Source: Cardiocondyla obscurior
Lineage: Eukaryota > Arthropoda > Insecta > Hymenoptera > Formicidae
DNA: 64,000 bases
Direction: 5' to 3'
Assembly: GCF_019399895.1 (NCBI RefSeq)
Contig: NC_091870.1
Coordinates: 6,307,001-6,371,000 of the forward strand
Below are positions 1 to 14,088 of the stretch, piece by piece. The notes beneath the pieces are model-generated. The model did no database searches. It saw nothing but the letters and a program-made list of their open reading frames with translations, and had not been told where the DNA came from. Made by a program: the position numbers and the translations under genes. Position 1 is the first letter of the stretch. Every line of letters starts with the position of its first letter.

Positions 1-145
1 CCCGATCTTCGTGGTTTCTCAATCGACATATTAAATTCGCTAAATGTTTCTTTGCCGACCAATACAGCGTTATACAATTATTATTATTTTATAACAGAAA
101 TTGCTTTTTTATTAATTACGTTTTTTAACTAAGAAAAGTAACGTT

Positions 146-170
146 TATATATATATATATATATATATAT
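146..170. repeat. (TA)n microsatellite
   Basis: Twelve uninterrupted TA dinucleotides, flanked on the right by a T run. Confidence 0.95.
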
Positions 171-936
171 TTTTTATCTCTGTGCTCTGTACATTCGAAG
201 CTTTTCCCTGTTCTTTGTCTGAGAAATTATTTCTTGAAGAATTATATCCGCGTTACAGAAATTTGGATGTTCCACAATGATACCTTCTGCCCGAAAGACG
301 GCATAAGGAATATTATCTCCTGCTAAATATAAGTGTCGCAGCCAAAGAAGAGGGATTGCTTAAAGCATTTTTATTCGTATCCTGATGGAAGACCAACGAC
401 ACGATGAGAATGAGGGGGAGGGGGAGGGGAAAAAAACGAGGTGCCTCCAAGTTTTTCGGGGTGGTTGTCGGATATAATCACTGCGGGCCCGTCCCTCCTA
501 GTCTTCTCGCTAGTACCCTTCCCATCCCACTTTTTACTCTGCGACTCCTGTCCCTTTCTTTTCTACGCCTTCTCTTTTTCTCATCGAGCCTCCTCCCTCC
601 TTCGTATTTCGTCTCGCGGCATTGTCCCTTTCAGTCCCCATGGGATTGCGGGGCCAACACGGCGGGATATCGGATCAATTTTTTAAGCCGAGGGTGCCGA
701 GACTTTACACTTCTTGAGAGACGACGTTGGGGTGGGTCCCGTCGTCGCAGTCAGAAACCTACGCGGGCTGCTCACGGGGGTTAGCGGCACTCTTCGGCTC
801 GTCGAGAATGGAATGGTGTCGAGATCGGAATGAGGGTGAAATCAAGCCGCGAAGAAAATTAAAACGAGGAACCGAAGAATCTTGAAAGGATCGCGGCCAC
901 GATGCTCGCGCGCATCTTCATCGCCCCGCGTTTCAC

Positions 937-959
937 TTTTTTTTTTTTTTTTTTTTTTT
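937..959. repeat. T23 homopolymer
   Basis: Twenty-three consecutive T in otherwise CpG-rich DNA, one of many poly(T)/poly(A) tracts in the window. Confidence 0.95.
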
Positions 960-1860
960 CACCAATTTCGCCATCCCTCAGTACCCGGCTCTTAGCCTTC
1001 CGACTTTCTCTCGAATCCTCGCCGTGCGAAAATGACGCGATCGTTTTTTTACCTTAGTCTGGAGAGCTATCTAATTCAAAATCTATATGGCTTTTTTATA
1101 CTTCCTTCCTCGCGTGCTTCGGTGACATCGATCGTTCGGAGGTTACGCGAGGAGTTTTTAATTTATCTCGACGGCGCGACTCGTTTCTTCTCTCATCGTG
1201 AAACGAGGGAGTTTAAAGTTGTAGTAAACGGTAAAACGTCAATCGAATCTTCACAAATGGATACTATAGAGAACGAGGGGATGTTTTATAAACAAGCAGA
1301 CGTGCGCAACGACCTCGTGAAATGTGGAGGAGCGAGGGATAAGCGTCGCGCTTTCGGCCGCATGAAACAGTCACTACGTTTTAGAGCGAGCGACAAAAAA
1401 TAAAAAAAAAAAAAAAGAGGCTGCGATACCTGAAAGAGCCCTTTCGGGAAAGAGAAGCGGGATCCAAAGTCTCGTGCCGCAAATACGGGCGTTTTTACGA
1501 GAAGAGTAATTTCGATTCGCGACCATAAACGTTCGAGCGAGACGGCGCGATCCATAAAACGGGGGTGTTCACGGTTCGATCGAATTTCGCGAGCGTCACG
1601 AGGAGATCGAGAAGAGATCGAGAGGAGCGCACCCGGCGCACTCTTCGTGAATCGCTTCATTTCCCGGTCGAGGATTATAACGCCCTCGACCGCCAATAAT
1701 AAAATAAATCACGGCCTCGTAAAGGCATCCGTCATGCCACGGCATAGCGATGTCTGTGTACGCGAAAACGACGCGGTCTGGCGGTGCCGATGCTCGCCGT
1801 TCGGCGTTGCGGTTGTAATATAGTTTAGTGCTAACGCACGAATGCTTAGAGAGCGGTTGG

Positions 1861-1890
1861 CTCTCTCTCTCTCTCTTTCTTTCTTTCTCT
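1861..1890. repeat. (CT)n/(CTTT)n microsatellite
   Basis: Eight CT units followed by CTTT repeats. Confidence 0.9.
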
Positions 1891-1974
1891 ACGCTTCGCC
1901 CGCGCGATGTGCCATGGTGGACGAAAGCCAAGTGAGGCTATATTTCTTTATTTAATGCTGGTAGTAACGCCTTG

Positions 1975-2154
1975 ATGGCAAATCCGTTTTATTCTTACGC
2001 TGACTCAGCCCACAAAAGGTACGGCAAAGCGAGCTCTCTCGCTGTCGATCTCATATACGGCACCCGTGCATTATTCGTCTCTTCTCGCCTTTCTGCACAC
2101 CATTCTCGCGTCCGTTGTTCACGCAAGTTTCAATTGGTTTCCGCGTTATTCTCG
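1975..2154 (+). CDS. Candidate first coding exon ending at GTAAGT
   Basis: ATG with G at +4 opens 60 codons (start MANPFYSYADSAHKRYGK) ending in phase 0 at GTAAGT at 2155. The frame continues 13 codons past the donor. The second half is rich in S and R. No matching acceptor was found. Listed because length and donor are both reasonable, but chance is likely. Confidence 0.15.
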
Positions 2155-5100
2155 GTAAGTAAAAACGCAACCGAGTCGCCGTTACCACGATGACGATCAT
2201 TTCTCAGTGTCGTGCTAATTTTGTTTTTTTTTTTTTTGTTCTTTTTCTTTCTCAAGCATTTTAATCTGAATAATTACTCTACTAAAACAATGGTGATTTG
2301 CGTCAAGTAATCGCGACGCTTGTACGAACAGCTTTTAAAAGTATTTCTGTTAAGAGGATCCGTTCATCGATGGAACAAGGTTGTCGAATGAGACAGATAG
2401 GACGCATTTTGTTAGATACACGGTTCGTGCATTCTACGGGATGGGACTTAGCCGGTCGGAATTACCTTCAAAACTCCGTCTGCGCGCTATAAAGTACTCA
2501 CGGGAATTGGATAGTCGGTCTCGCGCGCGTATACGATCGCGCTGCTTCAATCCATTTTCGAACTTTTTCCATTGAAACGCCACGAAAAACATTTAGTAGC
2601 CATCGGGACCGGAAACGAGTAATTATAGCGATCGTCGGGACACTATCGGGAGCCAAATTTACAGTCGCCGTCATACGCGGGCGCGTTTTAACGACCGGAC
2701 TGACCTAATTGCGCACGAGAGCAACGAGCGGAGAGCGATCGAGCGCGAGATAATTTTTGCAGTAGTTCTTCAGCGGCGTTCTCCCTGAATTTGCAAATAA
2801 CGGCCGAGTTTTTTTTTTTTTGTCAGGCATAGAAATATGAAAAGCTTTTACGATGACGTTATGCACGTCTGCACGTGCTGAGGAGCGCGGGGTTTCGTTG
2901 CACGTCTGTGTAGGAGGGTGGGTGAAAATACATGGATGCGTGGCGCACGCAGAAAACCAATAAAACGGAAAATAATAACCGTGGGGTAAGGCGACGCCTC
3001 GTGTTCTTACGAGAGCAAGAGAGATCTAAGCCCTTCCGAAGGAAAGTCTGGTCCGAATTGTTTGCATTTATTCGGCATATTTTTACGATATTTATTTCCA
3101 GTCGCGACGATACGACGCCCCTGTCAGTCACAGCCAGCTGTTCTCTCGTCATTTCTCGAGCGAGAAAGAAAAACGAATCGTAAAGGGGGGGATACGCGAG
3201 AACCAGAAAAGAGTAAGCGATATAAAACGCAGAAGCGTGATGAAATAGAAGTCGGTGTCTTTGAGCTTCTTTTTTTTTTTTTTCTGCGGGCCAGATGCGT
3301 GTTGAGGCTTCTTAAATTCATCTCTCGAGATTTTACGACAGGTCGAGAAGATTTGTTTAATATCGCGCGCGCTTTGACGTCTGTTTTCTTTTTCCCCCCC
3401 TTCTCTTTTTCAATTTTTATGCTCTATTTTGTAATTTTATCTCCCCGGCGACTTCCCTGCTTCCAGAATCATTAGCCGCGCCTCGATACGCTTCTGACAT
3501 TGCACAAACTTAGGCGTGGTAACTAGTCTCGTATGCATCTCGGTTAGCATACAAAGTTACTTTACTGTTATGTAAAGTGTGCGCTTACAATAGGTGCACG
3601 CGTGCACTTTCCAACATTTAACGGGCGCGTTCGGTTATGCGCGGCGTTTTCCTTCGCGTGTCGACGATATAAATTGCGTAATCGCCGTAAATCTGCCATG
3701 CATCGCTGTCTTTTGATCTGTCGTTATTAAACTTTCCAAACGGAGTAGGAAAAGTTCGTGCGTACGGCGTACGAAAACTTAAAGCGGTGAATAAATAAAA
3801 CTGAGGGATATGAATTTTGTATCTTTCGCATTAACTTCGTTTAACTAATTAAACGACAAAGTTTGCGAACGTCGAGGGCAATCGACCGCGTGGAGGGATA
3901 GGTCAGTACGCGCAGTAGGTTAGTACGCAGCGAAAAACGTTTAGATACTTAGCTCTAGTCTAGGACGTAAATGTTTTGAGCGTTACACTTCTGGTCAGTG
4001 CTGAACAGTTTTACTAGGCAGCCACGAGATAAACCACGGGTCGACTAGCTCGTTATTAGATAACAGTTAAGCTCAATTTCCACTCGGGTAAATATCAAAA
4101 TTAATACGTAATTAGGGGTATAATTTACTTTAAAAAAGAAAAAATTAATCACGAGTGCTCTCCGCGTATGGAGCATTGATAAGAAGAGAAGTTATTCGTG
4201 TCGGGATATGTCTCCGTTTGTCGAATATTCGTAGCACGTCCGGTACGCACGGAACGTCTCCTCTCCACGTGCTCCGTGGTCGGCGCCCGGCAAAAAAAAT
4301 AAGACAGTGAGAGAACGTAGCTCGCGCTCCTCCACCCGCTTTCCCCGTCAACCCCTACGTCCTCCCCCGCGCAAAATTCAACGCGCGTGATAAAGGAATT
4401 GATAAGCCAAATATTAAAATACCGCGTAAGGAATGTATACGTACATTTATTTATAATTAATTGCCAAAAGATATTAAATATAAAACAGTTCTATTTGACA
4501 TCCAAAAAGCAAGGCGCGTTATAACGTTTAGTATCGAGTGAAAAAATAATGATGCGTTTGAAATAAAGGCTCCTCGTATTCGACGGTCTTTTCGGCTCTT
4601 CGTCGCCCTTCTTTATGCTTTATGTATCCCTCGCGTTAAAGCCGGTGGTGAGTGATAACGCAAGATAAATATTATATGGGCGCGATTGTAAAAGAAAAAG
4701 TGCGGACCGGTGGAGAGAACGCGGCAGTAAACGTAGCCGCAACAAACTTATTGCGGCCGCCGAGTTGTAGGGCGTTAAGTGCCGCCCGTGAAAATCGAAT
4801 GTGAAGAGGAAATTAGCTTCTTGCTAAGAGTGCCACACGCCGCACCGGATGGCCGACTGTAAAGATAAAGCCGCCTCGGGAAACGGCGGAAAATTTCCGA
4901 AGCCGCGAAAATAAAAGTTCGCATACGCCGGCCCTTTCTCGCCCGATCGTACCTTTTCTCGGGCTTTATTTGCAGCATAAGCTCGCGAGCCCTCGTTGCC
5001 TCAGTCGGTTTCTTAGGGGAGACAGGCGCAGTAGGGTCGGTTTATCCTGCGGGCTGTCTTTATTATCGAGACAGCGGGGATAGAAAGAGAAGACTGATCG

Positions 5101-7990
5101 CCTTTCGCCTTCTTTATAACCGCGAATGCAAATAGCGCCCGTATCCGTTCGCCGTTCGCACGACTTCCTGTCGAAGGATGCCTCCAAAATCGCAAAGGAC
5201 CACCATTACTTAACTGCCACGGCCGAAATAATAAAATGCAGATCCCTGGCGGAAACGTTGGAAAACTCGTTAAAAGCAATCCAATGCGTTCCCAGAGAGT
5301 TTCGAAGTAATTTTATGGCGCTGCATTAATTAAGAGCGTACGCGCCGCTTCTCATGCGAATTTTGTTACCTTCGAGATCAAGTCGGAGAAATATTTAACA
5401 TTTATTTTTGCAATACACCGAACAACTCTGTCTGCAGTATTTTAATTGAAAATTAAGGAAAAATTGTTTCTGCGCGAAATAATTTATATAAAAAAGAAAC
5501 AAAAAAATTTTATTTCTAAACCCGTATCTATAATTCAAGTCGTTGTTTGTACAGAGGCGTATATAAAGTAAACGAGAGATTTTACCAGGAGATTACATTC
5601 GGATTTTTTAAAAACGCGATACAAACGAGATCAGATTGAGCCGCGCGGCGAATGGAAATGCGGACATCGATAGCGAAGAGGGGTGGCGTGCGCGTGAGAG
5701 AGATCGAATATTTTCTCGCCCGATTATTTACGAGCGTTTTCCCAAATGCAATACGCCGGCTAACGCAGCGGCGGGCGCGATCGTTCATTTTTTTATTTGT
5801 GCCGGCGCGCCCGCGACGCATCTTCGGGGAGAAAAACGCGTCGCCCGGCCTCCGGGCATTAGCAGTGATATTTTATTCATGAAGCACCTTATATACACGG
5901 GTGCCTAACCCAAACCGAGTGCGCGATGCGAGAGCTACTAAATAAAACATCCATACGCGCCTCACCCATAAATTTGTACACGGCTGATAGATTTACAAGC
6001 CGCCCTTGCCGAACTGATATTTAAATTAGTCCAACTACGGAGCACATCGCGAAGTCACTTCGCCGCGGGTGGCGGGTACTTCTTCGCCACCCCCTTTTTC
6101 TGGCCCTCCCAAAAAGCAAAAAAAAAAAAGAAAAACATATAGAAGGGAAGAGGGAAAAACATGCACGCGCAAATTCCGCGGTGGGCGGCGCGCGCGACTA
6201 CGACGACGCTTTGCCTCGCGTTTTTGCGGGAAATCCACTTCGCCGCGGCGTATATCACCCGCAGGTACCTCGTTGGAAGCGAAAGGTCGATACGCGATAA
6301 ATCGAATTCTCCATGGAGTACGTATCTGGCTACATATTGGAGTGGATTTCTCTTTTTCCTCGGCTGCTTTCCCTATTAAGCCGCAACGGCGGTAGAAATG
6401 TGTACACAGATTTTACCGCTCCTATATTTCTTTCGTGCCATAAAGCCGTTGACAAATCTACTGCCGATGTTTCATTTTTTTTTCTTTTTTTTTTTGACGA
6501 GTAGGTCAATACTAATAATCGCTTTTAAATTAAAAGCAATTAAAAATTTAGAAAGTTTTTTTTAATTAAATATTAAAAATAATATCTTGTGTACATGTAA
6601 TTTTCAATTTTGTAATTGAGTTTTTGTATCACATACTTTCATAGATCCGCGTATTTTTTTTTTATAAAAAATTTTTTTTTTTTTTAATTATTAAGCCACT
6701 ACTTGACGTGTTCGATCATGCTTCTTAGTGTCTTCAGAAGCCTAGTGGCCCACTTGTTCGGGGTTGAAAAGGGGTTGAAAAGACAAGAAGAATTAAGTGT
6801 AACGTGCGTTTCCCTTTCCTTCCAAGGGTCGCGCCGCTTCACATACTCGGCCCGTCTCACTACGAGGGTGTAAATAATGAACGAAGGGATGATGCAAGGA
6901 GGGTTGTCGCTTCAGTAGGTCAATACCTCGCGACCTAAAACGTGCGTGTTTCTTCCGACGGAGCGACGGAGTTAAGGAGATGGAAAAAGCGTCGTAGAAT
7001 TGGTAACGCGATATTTGTCGACTTCCAGACGTATTTTTGTTCGCAAATAGTCTCGAGTGAAGTTCCCCGGGGATTGACGATCCTCCAGCTTCTAACCGTA
7101 TCAAAAGACGCGTTCTACAAAGTCGTGGGGGGAAGGGAGGGGGAGATCGTCTTTGAACTCGCGTCAGCTATTGCATCTAAAAATTAATTTTTCGCATATA
7201 TCTTCGCGTGTCGCATTCACGATTGTGTCAATTAAGACGCGACGACGCGTGAGAAGTCGTTCGTTCGCGCACGACGATGATCTCCCGCGATCGACGGAGA
7301 GCCATAGTTTTACGACACCGTCATTTTCTTTCAATGCACCGGGAAACGCGACTTTACGCGCGGAATATGCTAAACAGAGTCCGCGGAAACTCAAACTACG
7401 TTTCCTCCCCATGCAAATAGCTAGAGCGTCTAATGACGATCCTATGCCATGGGCGCAAATCGACGGAGCGCCGATTTTCCTTTCCTCCTTTCCCGTTCCG
7501 TCTCTCCGTCGCGTCCCACCTCACCCTCGATTCTTTCGTACGCCTCTTCTCCCTTTAGTGTTCCGGCTATTCTTTCGAGGTATGAGTTGGCGCGAGCATT
7601 CGGATGCAAAGCGAGTCGTATCACTTTACTGAAAGAATCTCCTCCTACGGCTCTTCATCGGCAAAGAGCGCACTTTTATCGTGAATTCGAAAAGAATGGG
7701 AAAGCGAGATGTAAAATAAGAGTAGCTGTCGACCGTGCCTTAAAGTGCGAAAGCACATTCGCATTGATATTAAAATAGTCGCGCGTCGTAAAAATTAATG
7801 TGTCGTGGCAACAAATAGCTGCTACAAATATCAAAGGTCGCATAAACTACATATATGTACGGTTTAGATAAAGGACACGTGACGCGGAATAGCGTTTCTA
7901 TTTCGAGCATATCGTGACGAATAGAAAGGGATAAAGGGCAAGGGGGCCCGGCGTATACATGTCAAACTAGCGAACTAATGACACGAAATT
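2155..7990. other. No recognised gene
   Basis: CpG-rich DNA with AT-rich islands (about 4400-4560, 5400-5560, 6520-6710) and several T or A runs. A 67-codon plus frame at 5126-5329 (start MQIAPVSVRRSHDFL) looks protein-like but has no supporting signals. Confidence 0.55.
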
Positions 7991-10900
7991 CTTTTTCGTG
8001 ACCAAATAAATGTCTTGATTCATTTAACGTTTGCCTGCTCATTTATTTAGGGCCAAATTGAGGGGAAATTAGGTCAAATGGGGGGCGGTACCGTCGAGCA
8101 ATCGAAGACACGACACACGACAAATAACCCGAAGTCGCCAGAGCAGGGAGCGTAGGAACTGCCGATAAGGGCGTAATCTTACACCTTTCCCTTTCGAGCT
8201 TTGCCCATACGAGGTCACGTTCCATCTTGTTTGCCCTCTTTATTACGTGTAGAAGAGAGACGCCCAGTTGCCTGGAAACCCGACACATCCGATACAAGCG
8301 CGACAAGCCGCTCGGTAAAAGAGAAAAAAAAGGAAAAAAAAAAAAAAAAGAAAGGAAAGGAAGAAGAAAGAAATGGATCTTCTTTGATGAGAGTAGATAC
8401 AAGCGCGGGAGTCCTTGTGGGGCCCTTCGCCCTTCGTCTTTCTCCTCCTTCCAACCTGGTCGGGGATGAAGTGTTCTCGGGGACTGGAGAACCTTTCAAA
8501 TAATGTCGCATCAGCGAAAACGAGTCGCGGCAACGGTGCAATTATGTGCCATCTTCTGTTTATTTTGCAGAGAAAACCGTCGTAAGCGAAAATTTAAAAA
8601 CGCTCGCGTGTAGTGCGCTAAATTTTAATGAGCGCGATTTCCAAGTCGGATCCCGACGGTTGTCGCGCAATTTTTTGATTAGCTCGTCGCCGGAGTTTCA
8701 GATAAATGAGAGGAGGGGAGGAGGGGGAAACAGAAAAAATTAATCCGACATCGAGCAGATGACGTCTCACCCACGGGGCGATTTCGCGGCCGCGTTCCGG
8801 CGCAATGTACCGTAATTAAATTCGCCGTAATGCAGAGAACGATACGCCGGCGCTATTCACCCTCGCGAATCGTACGCGCGCATATACCTCGGTTTAATAT
8901 TTATCGCGTAATAGAATATAACCCGTCGGTGGCCGGAACGGCCGCGTTTACGTGGTTGGTTAACTCAGGAAGCCCGGGGAACGTAAACTCGAAACTAAAT
9001 CCAAACTAACCGAACTCTCCATGTTTATCCCTCGCGTTCCATCTCACTCCGCGTCGTCGTACCCTCACTTCCTCCCCCCGCTCGCCCTCGCTCTCGCGAC
9101 CGGTTATGTTCCATGCTCCGTGATTTCGCGGTGTTTCATCTGTGGGTATCACGCTGGGGCATTGCGTCCGCCGACAATGTGTACGCGTGCAACGCCCTGT
9201 GCGCACTCCGCTCGGGATACATGCCGCAGAATCCACAATTCTAGACACTGATAACTCAAACGTACGATCCCTTCCCGGAAAGCTCTAAACGTAACACTTT
9301 ATTCTTAGAATTATTTAATTTTATGACCAGACGCTTAATTGACGAGACAGATTTTTTTTTTTTTTTATTTCTTTTTATTTCAACGTCGTAACATTTGCGG
9401 CGTAGTGCTAGGTAGAATGATAATGATGCTGTGTAACAATAAAAATAATTGGAGCCGGCATGAAGTTTTAAGACGGCAGAATATCGTTCATCGCGGTGAA
9501 TTTGCGTTACGCGTGTAGAATGTATGTACGATCTGCTCGTGCGTAGCGCGCGCACGCGGTCGTGTGTGTCATGGAATCGTAAACCGGTGGATATTAAACT
9601 TTTACAATCCCAGCTCGTTGGCTGGCTGGTCGGACAAGAGGTTATGATGATTAGATGTAACTCGATAATACGCGGGGGTCCACCATCGCGACGTAGCAGC
9701 CAGCCCCCGGTGGGCTTCCAGTATGTTGGCAAAAGCCACGGTCGTTAAAGGTGCCGTTAAATCGGCAAAAGCTAAAAATCGTAAAAGCTCCCTTCTTCCC
9801 CCTCGAGGAAAATTGAGTCGCGTATCGAATCGGGAAGTGCATTTATCTTCGGCGCTTTAATTAATATCGGTTACTCGTGTACGCGATACGGTTGTGTTTA
9901 TAAGAGAATATTGCCTCTATTTCAGCTTATCGTCGTTTTACGTGTAACTGAAAATGGCAATAACAAATGCGTTTGACGTGCAAAGAACTCAGAGATACGA
10001 TTGCAAAGCGATTACTTAAAAAAAAATATATATATATATATTTTTTTTGTACTGAACTTGCTCGATGATGCATGCCAATAATAACGATCGCGTGTGAAAC
10101 TGGTTTCCCGATTGCACATCGCGTGCCTTCGATTTCGCACAGTTGCCCCAATAAAATTTATAAAGCTGAATGTCAAAATTATAATTACACTGTTATACCA
10201 AGCCATAAGTTTGAGATTGTATAAATTAAAAAAAAAAAAAAAAAGAAAAAAAAGAAATAGCGTAATTGAAGCTCGCGTAAATTAACGAATTACATTTCTT
10301 TGCGCCGCAGAATTTTTTTTTTCCCTGCGAGAGCTCTACTTCGTTTCGTAGGCGACGTAGACGTATTTCGTTCAAATACCATTAAAATGTCCTTCTTGCG
10401 GAGAGATATAAGGAACGGAAGCCGTCGTCGACTCGGAAAAAGGCTCGAGTCGATCGTCGAAACATACGTCAGTCGATCGGGCATCCGGACACGCATTTTT
10501 ATGTCCCAACATAAACGTAACGGCAAGTCGTAACGCATGCCACGAGCAAATGACATTGCATACCCAAGTGAACCCACCGCTATACCCTTCGCCGGTCGTC
10601 ATCGGTCCGCATAATAATTCTCGGTATTGTCAAAGCCGAATGCGCCCGCTCGCCCGTTATTAACGTTTATATCGAGTAAGATAACGCGCTCTCTCGCTAT
10701 CGCGAGAGTAACGATCGCTATTCCGCGGAATCGCTCGGTTTAGGCAAAACCGTCGGGGGTTACAATTCCGGTTATTGGACGTAATTCGTGATTGGCACCA
10801 GCCATCTCTTCCAGCTTAGTGCTAATAAATTCGACCTGCCGCCCCGCAAACGGAGAGCGAAGGAGGCCACCCCTCGACCCAAGGGGACGGGGGATCGAAG

Positions 10901-13900
10901 AGAGCCTCGAGATATAAAGCGGTTTTGCTCTAGCAGTTTTATGAATATGCTTTCTCGACGTGCGGGGGCACCCCTTGCCGGAACAGAAGTCGCGAGGCTC
11001 GTCTACGAAAAGGGGAATGAAAGCTGGGCGAGTGTTATAGGTGAACGATAATTTATCGATCACCCTCGTGAAACAAGGGAAACCTCTCCGTCGTTTCGAA
11101 TGTATTTCCAAAAGTTCTAGCATGTCTCAACACTTAAATGTAATTTCGAGAACCGAATATGAGCGGAAAATCTTTTCAGGATAGAACATTCGCAGTAGCA
11201 AATATTCTTCGAATATTCATAACTTATATATCGCAGAAGAAAATGTCTGGGCAGCATTTAATTTAATTTAGTTACGTCGAGAGTGACCTCTTCGACGTGG
11301 ATTCGAGATAGGCAAGAGCTAAGAAAATTCGTTTACGATCGAAATTTAGTTTCGGCCGGGAGAGTCGCTCGCGGTGAGTGGCGAGTTTCTGGTGAAAAAC
11401 TAAATTTGCCGACAGGCGAAAGGTAAGGAAGCGAAAGCTCTTTTCGGTGCGCGCCTGACAAGCTTATCGTTGGCTTAATCTGATTTTCAGGAGTGCATTG
11501 TTTACCTCGAGGAAATAATTTACGGCGTTCTCGCGTGTATAATAGAGTTTCCGCGGTCCGGGACGAAGCGATCTCGGTTGATTGACGAGGAACCGTGAAA
11601 TTATCCCCTGTCCTCCCCCTCTCCTACCCGCGCAAAGCACAACTTCAAAGACGAAAGTCGATGTCGGGGCTGAGCGAATATTTCCCCGGCGAAATTCTAC
11701 CGCCCTTCGTTGCTCGTGATAGCCTGACAAACTCGTGTTTTATCGCATTATTTATTGCCGCGAGACACACAAGCGTTCTCGTTCGTGATATAGCGACCAC
11801 CCCACCGGCGTGCACACCCCCGATGGTTCCTTGGGCCGTCGACAGTCGCACACGCGTGCACACGTACACTCGTCTGAGCGGCCGTTATTGATGGATTCCA
11901 CCCTTATGAAATATCTGGAAGCTCGGTACGAATTTATTGCGAGCAGTTCGACGGGCTTTATCTCGTATTGTTCATGATAAACCCGCAGTGATATTCCACG
12001 AGATATTCCGGAGACTCCTAAAAAGCCCCCGATGAGCGGTTATATGACTCCTTTTTTTCTTCGCGTCTCCGTTCTCGTCGACGTGTATAAATACGCACGC
12101 GCTCGTGCAACGTACGTTCAACGCCGGGCATTAATTCGCGAAAGAATGATAGATCGCGCAAAAAAAGAAGAACTGAGAAAAATGTTACTTCTCGTAAGTT
12201 TGAGTACCTCTCACGTCGACTATTAGGAGACTCTGCTTGATATACAGCCTTATTACACGGATAATACATCCGTAGCTCGATACCGAAAATTATAAAATAT
12301 AGTTTTCTTTAATGTAAAAAGAAATCTAAATAACGCGCGCGAAGCGCGAGCTCGGTAACGTCTAGTCAAAGAAAAAAAAAAAAAAAAGTGTCATTTTTAT
12401 CTAATGCCAAATATAATTTAATACAATTGACGTAATTTATAAAATATTAATGAAAACGGATCTTGTTATCTTTCCAGCGACAACGTGATCGTTCGCAATT
12501 AAGAGCCATGAAAACTTTTCCCGGGATAATTTTGCTCGATGCGGAAGTAACTCGAGAAATTCTCTTCATCTCAAACGAGCGACGATATAATTATTTTTTA
12601 TTTTTTTTTATTTTTTTTTTTCCCTCCAACGAGAAGCGCGCGCAACGAGACTGAATAAACACGGATGCACACGGGATATTTGTTAAAGAAAACTTTTATA
12701 ATTGCACCCGCCACCGACCGCGTTGCTTTTCCGAGACTCTGGGTGTCGTTAAAAGAATTTGCACGCACTTGTCAGCCGCTTGTCCGTCCGTGAAGAGACA
12801 ACGCGAATGACTCGCTCCGTCTCCCTTTCGCCTCGCCGTTTCTTTCAACCGCCGCAGAAAAATATCCTTCCGTGACTGCATGTCGTGTGTATCTGTACGT
12901 GTCGAATTCTTTCATGATTATAGATGCTGATCGCGTCGATCGCCGTCGTTTCTTACGGAAGGGAGGAATTTGGGGCAGGTTGCGGTTCCGACAGTGCACG
13001 CGATTCTGTGAAATCGAGGGTTGCACGCCCGTCTTTCAGCCGCGCGACGTTTCCCCCTCGTCGGTGAGAGTAAAATATCAATACGAGCAAAAATGTAAGC
13101 GAACCCGAGAAATCGTTTCTCACTACCGCGAGAAAGAACAGCTATTATACACCGTTCTTTTAACCGCAAGTCAATAGTAATAATAAATTTCGCTCGACGC
13201 TATTGAACGTTTGCCCCCGTTATCACAGCGACGTCTTATCAGAGGAAATTGACCGCGGCATCATTCGAGGTATCGGCGACATGCGGATTCGGGGAAAAGG
13301 AAGTTATAGCAAGCGATATTTTTTTTTTTTTTACGTTCGATTTAATTTCGCACTGATTGTAAACGCGCACGACACGCGATTAATTGTCGCCGTAGACGCA
13401 ACGTAAAATCTCGCGGCGTTCGCGCTCGCTCTTTCTACAGACCGCTGACATTAAGGGCGGCTAAATATCGAATCACTGAGAATAACGAGAATGTCGAGGC
13501 TGCTATGTTGCTTCGTGCGAGAATGGCGGACTCGTAACTGATGGGTTTCGATCAGCAAATTCAACTTTTCATCTCACATACGGATTTTAAATTTGTAATC
13601 TGCGTAAAAGCAGCGCCATATCACATGAAATACCTATCGTTGCAAATGCTCACAAAGAGAAACCGGATCAGACTTTTAAAAGCGATTTATTCAGAATTGC
13701 GGCGCCTAATATTTGCGGAATTAAATATTTTTTTTTGTATCTAATCGCGTAAAAATAGAAACAGTCTGCTAAATCGCGTATTATTATTATTGAAATCACT
13801 GAAATGCCTTATCTCATAAAATATTTCGTCGATTTCAAAACTCGCTTTACGAGAGCGTGTCTCGATTAAAGTTATAAGCGGTGTTCGCGAAATCTATTTA

Positions 13901-14065
13901 TTCTGGCGGTGCCGCCGAACCGGTTGCTGCGAGCCAACTTCCTGTTCAATAGAGGTCCTCGGCCAAGACCAATCTCCTTCGCCTATCTCGAGCACGGCGT
14001 TCCCTCCCCGATCTACCCATCGACGACCGTTCAATTACGCAGTCATTAACTCGCGATTGTCTCTT
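7991..14065. other. No recognised gene
   Basis: Mixed composition. It contains purine-rich 8325-8375, the self-complementary AT tract at 10018, an A-rich tract at 10229-10257 and T runs near 12595 and 13320. A 127-codon minus frame at 10740-11123 (ends PITGIVTPDGFA) competes with an equally open plus frame. A plus frame at 12032-12193 ends at GTAAGT. Neither is supported further. Confidence 0.55.
10018..10048. repeat. Self-complementary A9(TA)7T8 tract
   Basis: Nine A, seven TA units and eight T, almost perfectly self-complementary over 31 bases. Such tracts extrude as cruciforms easily and are prone to length change. Confidence 0.9.
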
Positions 14066-14088
14066 TCGGCGTAACCTCGTTACGCCGA
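14066..14088. other. Perfect 10-bp inverted repeat, 3-base loop
   Basis: TCGGCGTAAC and GTTACGCCGA are exact reverse complements separated by CTC. A 10-bp perfect stem with so short a loop is unlikely at any one point but expected occasionally in 64 kb. No U-tract follows, so it is not a bacterial-type terminator. Confidence 0.85.

Larger units (their letters stand above)
1..1974. other. No recognised gene
   Basis: AT-rich to about 400, then C/T-rich, then CpG-rich with a T23 run. A 123-codon ATG frame at 1032-1403 is open but unrecognised and ends in a basic tail next to an A-run. I see nothing that favours it over chance. Confidence 0.6.

Noticed and set aside
2502..2572. Minus-strand ATG frame (MEKVRKWIEAARSY) ending at GTGAGT
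   Set aside because: ATG-plus-donor pairings like this recur several times at about the rate expected from the number of GTAAGT/GTGAGT hexamers in 64 kb. No second exon.
7153..7632. 159-codon plus-strand frame
   Set aside because: No ATG at the start, strongly basic composition, overlaps frames on the other strand.
12032..12193. Plus-strand ATG frame (MSGYMTPFFLRVSV) ending at GTAAGT
   Set aside because: Weak start context and no matching acceptor.
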